Assembly (NCBI GenBank): GCA_016935955.1
Contig: JAFGPY010000404.1
Coordinates: 1 to 7,657 of the forward strand
DNA: 7,657 bases
Reading direction: 5' to 3'
DNA from: Planctomycetota bacterium
GTDB lineage: Bacteria > Planctomycetota > Phycisphaerae > FEN-1346 > JAACEH01
Shown piece by piece: positions 1 through 7,657 of this stretch. The position numbers and the translations under genes are program-made. How positions within the stretch are numbered: the stretch's first letter is position 1; every line of letters starts with the position of its first letter. The notes below the pieces were generated by a model, which did no database searches, was not told the origin of the DNA, and was given only the letters and a program-made list of their open reading frames with translations.

Positions 1-66
1 AACCTGAACGTCGGCTACGAGTCGGTGCTCGCCATTCGCGAGCGTCTGGCCGCGCGAGGCGGTTGA
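1..66 (+). CDS. 3' end of an unidentified gene (partial)
   Basis: The first 21 codons of the window form an open frame closed by TGA at 64-66. The peptide ends VLAIRERLAARGG, preceded by NLNVGYES. Of the 21 codons, 17 end in G or C, as in the genes downstream, which supports real coding sequence. The tail looks like a C-terminal amphipathic helix, but too little is present to name a family. The stop codon overlaps the -35 box of the next promoter, so this gene probably ends its own transcription unit or reads through into ndk. No rho-independent terminator is visible after it. Confidence 0.55.
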   Translation, partial: NLNVGYESVLAIRERLAARGG

Positions 67-91
67 GCCGGCGGCATGCGGCCGGTACAAT
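63..91 (+). promoter_or_regulatory. Sigma70-type promoter for ndk
   Basis: TTGAGC (63-68) and TACAAT (86-91) are separated by exactly 17 bases. They match the TTGACA/TATAAT consensus at 4 of 6 and 5 of 6 positions. Transcription would start near 97-99, giving a leader of about 45 bases before the ndk start. The -35 box overlaps the upstream stop codon. The spacer is almost entirely occupied by an imperfect GC-rich dyad (67-86). The call rests on consensus and spacing only. Confidence 0.6.
67..86. repeat. Imperfect palindrome in the promoter spacer
   Basis: This 20-base dyad is centred between bases 76 and 77. Arms 68-72 and 81-85 are perfectly complementary, the central GCATGC (74-79) is itself a palindrome, and only pairs 67/86 and 73/80 mismatch. 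It fills the space between the -35 and -10 boxes, so it could be an operator. It could equally be a weak hairpin after the upstream gene, or chance in GC-rich DNA. There is no T-run after it, so it does not look like a rho-independent terminator. Confidence 0.35.
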
Positions 92-142
92 GGTCATCCG
101 AGACGTTACCCCGCAGAACAGACAGAACCTAAGGAGAGGCTC

Positions 143-2648
<2,506 letters not shown>

Positions 2649-2662
2649 AACGGGAAGATCGC

Positions 2663-4510
2663 ATGAGAACGCATCCTGAAAGAGCGGCCGCCCTGGCGGC
2701 GACGATCATGATGGCGGCCTGCCTGGCCGTTGCGGCCGAGGACCAGACGCCCGCTTCCGGACAGAGCGAACCGGCGCCCGCCCAGGAGCGGAAGGCCGAG
2801 CCGCAGAGCGAGTCGGCCCAGCCCGACCAGTCGACGGCGGCAACCACGGAATCGCCGGCGCCCGACCGGCCGCAAGGAACGCTCAAGCAGACCGCCTGGT
2901 ACCTGATGGGCTACGAGAACGACAAGGTCGGCTACTTGAACCGCGCCCTGTACGCCCTGGACGACGATCCTTCGGGGGCTGCATACCGTATCGAGACGCG
3001 CCGCTTCATGCGGAGTTCGCTCGCCGAGGATCGGCCCGATTATTTCGAAGAGAGTTTCATGTGGCTCGACGCGTCGTTTGGCGCCCTGCGTTTCCGCACC
3101 ACGCGCCGGACGGGCGCCGAGCCGCAGCTGAAGATCGAAGGCACGGTGGCCGACGGACGGTTGAGCGTCGAGGCCGTCTGCGGCGATCAGAAGCGCAGCT
3201 GGACAGCCGGCGTGGAGGGCAACCCGACATTCGCCGGGGCGTTGCTGCTGTGGGTGGGCAGCCACGAGATGAGCGACAACGCGACATGGGCGCGGTCCTT
3301 CGTCAACGAGCGCAACGGCACGCCGCAGAATAAGGAGACCCGCTTCCGCGTTGTTCAGAAAGCATCGTTGAACTTCGACAACAGGAAGGAGACCGCGTGG
3401 CTGGTCAGCGAAGAGAACGGCCTGGTGCGGACGCTGCACATTTTCCGCGCCGGAGGGCGGCTCTACCGGTCGCAGGGACAGAACCATAACCAGACCTCCG
3501 AGGAGATCCCGGGCACGGAGGCCGCCGGACTCAAACTGGACGGCACGCTCGAATGGCAGAACGCCGTCCCGCTGAAGGTCGGCGACGGGCTCAGCAGCGA
3601 GGCCTTCGGCTACAAGCTGACGTTGCCGTCATACCCCTACGCTCCGATCGTCTTCAGTGACGGCGGCATTTTGCTGGCCGGCAACACGCTGGGAGACGAC
3701 AGGCTGATCGTCCTGGCCAATCCGATTCGGTCCGGCGACGAACAGGCTGCCGAGCGAATCTACCGTTGGGCCGCCCTGTTTGGAATCAGCGGCGAACCGA
3801 CGCGGGGCCAGATGACGATCGACGGCCTGCCGGCCCGGACCTACAGCGTGAAGACGACTCTGCTCGGACTCGACGTCGATTGCCGGTTCGTGACGGTCGC
3901 CCGCGACGACGTGGGCTACCTCCTGGGGCATATCGCCCCGTGGCCGGCGAAGGCCGACGATCGCGACGTCTTCGGCCGCCTGCTGTCGAGCGTCCGCTGG
4001 ACGCGGGTCTTCGGCCGCGAACACGGAACCTGGGACGGCCGCCGCTACGAGAGCCTGTCCCACGGTTACCGCGTGGAACTGCCGTCCGACGGCTGGCGAT
4101 TGCCGCAACAGCGCCGCGGCGTGCCGACGGACATCGAGGCGGCGCGCGAGGACGGCGCCGCCGTGATGACGCTGACGGTCCAGCAGGCGCAGCCGGGCAT
4201 TACCGCCGAGGCGGTCGCCGCCAACTATCGCAAGAACATCGAGCAAAACATGAGCGGCGCGACCGACGTGTCCCAGAAGGCCTGCACGCTGAACAATCGC
4301 CCTGCCGTCGAGATCAGCTACGACGCCAAGGCGATCGACGACGAGCCCACGCGGACACGACACGTCATCGCCGTCAGCGACAACCACTGGTACCTCCTGA
4401 CGCTGGTCAGCAAGAAGAGCGTCCTGGAATCGGCCGGCGCGCGGTTCGATCGCATGCTGGAATCCTTCGAGTTCGGGGGCGACCGTGAAAGCCCAGCGAC
4501 TGACAACTGA
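2663..4510 (+). CDS. Exported protein of unknown function with tandem C-terminal repeats
   Basis: I do not recognise a named family. From ATG 2663 the product is 615 residues. Residues 1-25 look like a signal peptide: R2 and R7, then a hydrophobic stretch 8-24, with possible signal peptidase I cleavage after AVA (22-24). MAAC (17-20) is a weak lipobox, so a lipoprotein is possible. Residues 26-72 form a Pro/Ala/Glu/Gln-rich linker. Residues 73-300 are a mixed region (AWYLMGYENDKVGYL...). Two parallel modules follow, about 316-446 and 468-604: each opens with GYKLTLP or GYRVELP and closes with FGRLLSSVRW or FDRMLESFEF. Their pattern resembles PsbP/DcrB (DUF1795)-like alpha-beta folds; that is inference. 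GTG 2645, overlapping the ligA stop, is an alternative start adding six residues (MKREDR). AGGG at 2633-2636 would serve it, and GGGAAG at 2652-2657 would serve ATG 2663. The 3' end overlaps the next gene by 26 bases, suggesting coupled expression. Confidence 0.85.
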   Translation: MRTHPERAAALAATIMMAACLAVAAEDQTPASGQSEPAPAQERKAEPQSESAQPDQSTAATTESPAPDRPQGTLKQTAWYLMGYENDKVGYLNRALYALDDDPSGAAYRIETRRFMRSSLAEDRPDYFEESFMWLDASFGALRFRTTRRTGAEPQLKIEGTVADGRLSVEAVCGDQKRSWTAGVEGNPTFAGALLLWVGSHEMSDNATWARSFVNERNGTPQNKETRFRVVQKASLNFDNRKETAWLVSEENGLVRTLHIFRAGGRLYRSQGQNHNQTSEEIPGTEAAGLKLDGTLEWQNAVPLKVGDGLSSEAFGYKLTLPSYPYAPIVFSDGGILLAGNTLGDDRLIVLANPIRSGDEQAAERIYRWAALFGISGEPTRGQMTIDGLPARTYSVKTTLLGLDVDCRFVTVARDDVGYLLGHIAPWPAKADDRDVFGRLLSSVRWTRVFGREHGTWDGRRYESLSHGYRVELPSDGWRLPQQRRGVPTDIEAAREDGAAVMTLTVQQAQPGITAEAVAANYRKNIEQNMSGATDVSQKACTLNNRPAVEISYDAKAIDDEPTRTRHVIAVSDNHWYLLTLVSKKSVLESAGARFDRMLESFEFGGDRESPATDN

Positions 4511-4979
4511 CCTGGCCATCGCCGGCATGCTCATGGGAACGGCAGGCCTGATGATCAACATCTTCGGCCTGTTCCACTACATCTCCATCCTGAGCACCGG
4601 CGCCGCGACCGTGGACGAGGACCGCATCCGCAGCATCTACGTCTTCATGAACATTCCGCTCAAGGTGTCGTTGGTGGTCTGCTCGATCGCCTTGCTGTAT
4701 CGCAGTTCGTGGGGCCGCGCGGCCATGACGGTCGTCGGGCTGGTCAGCATCGGCCACAGCGCCGTGGCCACGATGATGCTCGACAAGAGCATCGTGCACT
4801 ACTGGCTCGACATCGCCCGCCCCGTGCCCTGGGTCAAGGGCTGGGACTGGGTCGTGCTGGCCATGGTGGTCCTCTTCTACGGGTTCATGCTCTGGCACCT
4901 GCACCGCAAACGGACGCGCGAGGAGTTCCGCCTTGCGGCCCACGAACCCATCGACTGGACGGCCGGCCGCGACTCCTGA
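4485..4979 (+). CDS. Small four-helix inner-membrane protein, unknown function
   Basis: The product is 164 residues with four likely membrane helices at about 10-32, 52-72, 79-98 and 121-139. Positive residues at the N-terminus (K3, R5), in the 73-78 loop and after helix 4 (RKRTREE) predict both ends in the cytoplasm. The acidic 33-51 loop and the 99-120 loop would face out. No enzymatic motif is visible and I do not recognise the family. GTG 4485 lies 26 bases inside the preceding gene, with a G-run (4475-4479) as a poor ribosome site, so translation probably depends on the upstream gene. A later in-frame ATG (codon 15) would cut into helix 1, so GTG 4485 is preferred. The overlap suggests it may work with the exported protein encoded just upstream. 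It ends 24 bases before nfi. Confidence 0.85.
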   Translation: MKAQRLTTDLAIAGMLMGTAGLMINIFGLFHYISILSTGAATVDEDRIRSIYVFMNIPLKVSLVVCSIALLYRSSWGRAAMTVVGLVSIGHSAVATMMLDKSIVHYWLDIARPVPWVKGWDWVVLAMVVLFYGFMLWHLHRKRTREEFRLAAHEPIDWTAGRDS

Positions 4980-5003
4980 CGGCGGCGGAAGGACGACTCA
5001 CCG

Positions 5004-5777
5004 GTGCGTTTCCGATCGCTCCACAACTGGGACCTGTCGTACCACGAGGCCGTGGCCGTTCAGAAACGGTTGCACGCCATGCTCCGCACCGATGTGCCCC
5101 TGGACGTCTCGCGGCTGCGCACCGTGGCCGGCGCCGACGTGGCCTACGAGACGAAGCGCCGCCGCGTTCGTGGCCGGCCTGCCGACGAACCCGTGGCCCG
5201 ATTCGTGGCCGCCGTGGTCGTGATGCGATTCCCCTCGCTGGAGATCATCGAGACGGCCTGCGCTGCGGCCGAGACGAGCTTTCCCTACATCCCCGGCCTG
5301 CTCAGTTTCCGTGAGGGCCCGGCCCTGCAACAGGCCTTCGAGAAACTCGCGACGCGTCCCGACGCCATCATCTTCGACGGGCAAGGCATGGCCCACCCGA
5401 GGGGACTCGGGCTGGCCTCGCACGTGGGGCTGCTGCTCGGGGCCGCGACGGTCGGCTGCGCCAAGAGCCGCCTTTACGGTGTCACGCGCGGCGAACCCGG
5501 CCCGCGTCGCGGCAACCGACGGGCCCTGCTGGCCCCGGAGCCTTCGGGCGAGGTCTTCGCCCCGGGCAGCCGCATCGGCACCCTCCTGCGAACGCGCGAC
5601 GGCGTCAAGCCCGTGTGGGTCTCGGTCGGCCACAACATCGACCTGCCCAACGCCGAGCAACTGGTCCTGCGCACGACGCGTGGCCGACGCCTCTGCGAAC
5701 CGATCCGCGCCGCCCATCGCCTGGTCAACGACGCCCTGCGAAGGGCGACACGCGAAGGCGATTCGGCGAAACGGTAA
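5004..5777 (+). CDS. nfi: Endonuclease V (deoxyinosine 3' endonuclease)
   Basis: Endonuclease V nicks DNA at the second phosphodiester bond 3' of deoxyinosine, starting repair of deaminated adenine; some members also cut inosine-containing RNA. The 257-residue product has all family landmarks in order: VAGADVAY with metal ligand D45, the strand-separating wedge PYIP (94-97), E104 in GLLSFREGPAL, D125 and H131 in FDGQGMAHPRGLGLASH, K154 in GCAKSRLYG, and H210 in VSVGHNIDLPNA, ending in the typical CEPIRAAHRLVN segment. It is longer than many bacterial members (about 220-230 residues). Extra residues sit after D45 (about 49-64, Arg-rich) and around 163-190 before the IGTLLRTRDGVKPVWVS strand. 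The start is GTG, with AAGGA at 4989-4993 ten bases upstream. It is last in the proposed operon with ligA, which would seal the nick once this repair is complete. Confidence 0.96.
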   Translation: MRFRSLHNWDLSYHEAVAVQKRLHAMLRTDVPLDVSRLRTVAGADVAYETKRRRVRGRPADEPVARFVAAVVVMRFPSLEIIETACAAAETSFPYIPGLLSFREGPALQQAFEKLATRPDAIIFDGQGMAHPRGLGLASHVGLLLGAATVGCAKSRLYGVTRGEPGPRRGNRRALLAPEPSGEVFAPGSRIGTLLRTRDGVKPVWVSVGHNIDLPNAEQLVLRTTRGRRLCEPIRAAHRLVNDALRRATREGDSAKR

Positions 5778-5806
5778 CCTTCCCCACGGGCCGATTGGTA
5801 ACTTCC
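5773..5806 (+). repeat. Short direct repeat upstream of the second promoter
   Basis: GGTAACCTTCC (5773-5783) and GGTAACTTCC (5797-5806) are near-identical copies 24 bases apart, differing by one C. The first copy contains the nfi stop codon. Both lie just upstream of the -35 box at 5811. The arrangement could mark a tandem activator site or be a small chance duplication. Confidence 0.3.
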
Positions 5807-5810
5807 GCGA

Positions 5811-5838
5811 TTGACAGGCACCTAAATGGTTTTAAACT
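5811..5838 (+). promoter_or_regulatory. Sigma70-type promoter for the GH78-like gene
   Basis: A perfect TTGACA (5811-5816) is followed after 16 bases by TAAACT (5833-5838), which keeps the important first, second and sixth positions of TATAAT. The surrounding 5821-5845 stretch is notably AT-rich against the GC-rich background. Transcription would start near 5844-5846, giving a leader of about 90 bases. It separates the glycoside hydrolase gene from the nfi transcript; no intrinsic terminator for nfi is visible before it. Confidence 0.6.
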
Positions 5839-5872
5839 GAATGATTCCGTCAGCGAAGCCGGTGGCGGGAAA

Positions 5873-5902
5873 CGGCGATTGCATCGTCGCCGCGGCGGCG
5901 GC
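5873..5902 (+). promoter_or_regulatory. Leader with two overlapping alternative hairpins
   Basis: Two stem-loops share bases 5886-5889 and so cannot form together. Hairpin A pairs 5873-5879 with 5883-5889 around a TGC loop (7 pairs, one G-U). Hairpin B pairs 5886-5892 with 5896-5902 around a CGG loop (7 pairs, one G-U). A GCGGCCGC palindrome (5898-5905) adjoins them. Neither stem covers the ribosome site at 5923-5927, and no T-run follows. Regulation by switching is possible but unproven; GC-rich DNA forms such stems by chance. Confidence 0.3.
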
Positions 5903-5933
5903 CGCGACACCTTGTTCCGAATGGGAGACAAAC

Positions 5934-7657
5934 GTGAAGGCGAATCATCCACTGCGTCGTGCCAATTGGATCTGGCCGGAAGGCTCCTACGACATGCGGA
6001 ACACCTACGCCCAGTTCCGCAAGGACTTCCAACTGCCGCACGTGCCGCGGCGGGCGCCGTTCTACATCACGGCCGACCAGAACTACATGCTCTACGTCAA
6101 CGGTCGCTTCGTCGGCCGCGGACCGGCGCGCGGCTATCAGGCGACGTGGGCCTACGACGAGTTCGACCTGACCCCCTACCTGGTCAAGGGTCACAACTGG
6201 ATCAGCGTCCGGGCCTACAATGGCGGCATCAGCAACTTCCAGTACCGCTACGAGTGGCACGCCGGGATGCTCTGCGCGGCGCGATGGGGCAAGTTCGAGC
6301 TGGTCAGCGACGCCACGTGGCCGTCGCGCGTCTCGTCGGCCGTCAAGCCCGACACCAAGCGCGTCAGCCGGCAGATGAACCTCCAGGAACACGTCGACGC
6401 GCGGCTCGACGATCAGGCCTGGATACACTCGGCCCGCGCGCCGCGCGGCTGGCCGAAAACGTCGATGGCCCGACTGTTCGGCGTGATGCCCTGGCACAGC
6501 CTCGAACCGCGCGGCCTGCCGAATCTGGCCGAACGCATGCTGACCTACGAACACACCTGCACGGCCGCCACGGGACGCTGCGCGAGCGGCTACCGCGACA
6601 TCGACGACGCCGCGTACCTGTTGCGCGAGGAATGGCCGCGATCGCGATGGCATACCGCCCCGGCAGGCAAGGTCCAGCGAGGAGCCTTCGCGCTGACCCT
6701 GCCGGTCACGGGCCCGGACCGCTATGCGGCTGTGAGTGTGGACCTGGGCCAGTTGTCCGTCGGCACGCTGATCGTCGAGGCCGAAGGCGCGGCCGGCGGC
6801 GAGATCGTGGACCTGTTCTTCTGCGAAGCCCTGGAGGACGACGGGCGGCCGGTACTGGTGCTCAAGCACGTCAGCAACGTCTCGATGACGTCGCGACTCA
6901 GGCTGCGCCGCGGGCGGACGCACTTCGAGTTCTTCCACATGATGGGCCACCGCTACGTCGTGGCCATCGCACGCGACACGCGGCGGACGCTGCGACTCAA
7001 GCTCAGCCTCCGCGAGACGATCTACCCGCACGCTGTCCGCGGACGGTTCGAGTGCGCCGACCCCGTGCTTAACGACATTCACCGCATCTCGGTGCGGACG
7101 CAGCAGGTCTGTTCGCTGGACGCCTACGTCGACACGCCCTGGCGCGAGCAGGCCCAGTGGTGGGGCGACGCCCGCGTGCAGGCCCGCAACACGTTCCACA
7201 TCAGCGGCGACACGCGGCTGCTGGTCCGCGGCGTGCGCTGCCTGGCCCGCCAGGAGGTGCCCAACGGCCTGACGTTCGGCCACGCGCCGACGAACTCGTA
7301 CGGCTCGATCCTGCCGGACTTCTCGCTGATCTGGGCCCTGACGATCTGGGACCACTACTGGCAGACCGGCGACATCTCGCTGGCCGCCGAGCAGTGGCCG
7401 CGCATCGAGCGGCTGCTGGGCTACTTCGTCGGCGAGGGCCGCGGACGCAACGGCCTGCTGCGCTACGACGAACGCTACTGGCTGTTCCTCGACTGGACCG
7501 ACATCCACAAGAGCGGCACACCGACGCTGCTGAACCTGTGGTATGTGCTGACGCTCGAGAAGCTGGCGGCGCTGGCCGGCGAGGCGGCGCGGGCCGGGGT
7601 CGAGGGCATGGCCGCGCGGCAGCGGGAGTTGCTGAAGATGTGGCGCGAGCAGAAGCG
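5934..7657 (+). CDS. GH78 alpha-L-rhamnosidase-like glycoside hydrolase (3' truncated by window)
   Basis: Members of this family hydrolyse terminal alpha-L-rhamnose by an inverting mechanism. The frame stays open for 574 codons to the window edge. An N-terminal beta-sandwich (about 24-110) holds ITADQNYMLYVNGRFVGRGP, as in rhamnosidase N-terminal domains. A second beta domain (about 250-365) includes VDLFFCEALEDDGRP and GHRYVVAI. The (alpha/alpha)6 catalytic domain begins near 375. D400, E405 and D412 in DTPWREQAQWWGD match the D-x4-RE-x6-D spacing of GH78 (D567, general acid E572 and D579 in Bacillus RhaB); LPDFSLIW, YWQTGD and FLDWTD follow. The general-base Glu and C-terminal beta domain would lie beyond the window. 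No signal peptide is seen, so it is probably cytoplasmic, acting on imported oligosaccharides. GTG 5934 is chosen because GGGAG (5923-5927) precedes it by six bases. An in-frame ATG at 5841 would add 31 unlike residues and lies at or before the expected transcription start. Confidence 0.9.
   Translation, partial: MKANHPLRRANWIWPEGSYDMRNTYAQFRKDFQLPHVPRRAPFYITADQNYMLYVNGRFVGRGPARGYQATWAYDEFDLTPYLVKGHNWISVRAYNGGISNFQYRYEWHAGMLCAARWGKFELVSDATWPSRVSSAVKPDTKRVSRQMNLQEHVDARLDDQAWIHSARAPRGWPKTSMARLFGVMPWHSLEPRGLPNLAERMLTYEHTCTAATGRCASGYRDIDDAAYLLREEWPRSRWHTAPAGKVQRGAFALTLPVTGPDRYAAVSVDLGQLSVGTLIVEAEGAAGGEIVDLFFCEALEDDGRPVLVLKHVSNVSMTSRLRLRRGRTHFEFFHMMGHRYVVAIARDTRRTLRLKLSLRETIYPHAVRGRFECADPVLNDIHRISVRTQQVCSLDAYVDTPWREQAQWWGDARVQARNTFHISGDTRLLVRGVRCLARQEVPNGLTFGHAPTNSYGSILPDFSLIWALTIWDHYWQTGDISLAAEQWPRIERLLGYFVGEGRGRNGLLRYDERYWLFLDWTDIHKSGTPTLLNLWYVLTLEKLAALAGEAARAGVEGMAARQRELLKMWREQK

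Noticed and set aside
5778..5810. Intrinsic terminator after nfi
   Set aside because: No stem followed by a T-run is present in this stretch.
5841..5933. ATG 5841 as start of the GH78-like gene
   Set aside because: It is in frame without a stop, but it sits just after the -10 box at or before the expected transcription start, lacks a ribosome site, and encodes an Ala-rich extension not typical of the family.
5615..7072. Plus-strand open frame of 485 codons spanning the end of nfi and the start of the GH78-like gene
   Set aside because: It is out of frame with both recognised proteins, crosses the promoter region and gives an Arg-rich, low-information translation.
5850..7508. Minus-strand open frame of 552 codons opposite the GH78-like gene
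   Set aside because: The + strand encodes clear GH78 motifs here; the antisense frame is a by-product of high GC content.

Overview
The window looks like ordinary chromosomal DNA from a GC-rich bacterium. Third codon positions are strongly G/C-biased, every gene is on the + strand, and most coding sequences start with GTG (ndk, the membrane protein, nfi and the glycoside hydrolase; only ligA clearly uses ATG). An NAD+-dependent DNA ligase marks it as bacterial. The mix of a secreted orphan protein, GC-rich housekeeping genes and a cytoplasmic GH78-type glycoside hydrolase would suit a planctomycete, Phycisphaerae-like genome. That placement is an impression, not something the sequence proves. 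I see no mobile element, tRNA, rRNA, CRISPR array or phage gene.

Layout: the 3' end of an unidentified gene (1-66) is followed at once by a good sigma70-type promoter whose -35 box overlaps that gene's stop. This promoter leads into ndk (nucleoside diphosphate kinase, 143-610), ligA (NAD+-dependent DNA ligase, 627-2648), an exported protein of unknown function with two tandem C-terminal repeats (2663-4510, possibly from 2645), a small four-helix membrane protein (4485-4979) and nfi (endonuclease V, 5004-5777). Gaps of at most 24 bases and two overlaps or near-overlaps suggest one transcript. Its recognisable functions are nucleotide-pool balance, nick sealing and repair of deaminated (inosine-containing) DNA, with two unknown envelope proteins between them.

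A 156-base intergenic region (5778-5933) follows. It has a second promoter with a perfect TTGACA -35 box, a short direct repeat upstream of it, and a GC-rich leader that can fold into two mutually exclusive hairpins. It leads into a GH78 alpha-L-rhamnosidase-like gene (5934 onward) that runs off the right edge. This gene looks like a separate transcription unit for carbohydrate breakdown.

I do not see a clear new multi-gene system. The points most worth a second look are the tandem-repeat exported protein and its overlapping membrane-protein neighbour, their placement inside a DNA-repair cluster, and the two promoter/leader regions.
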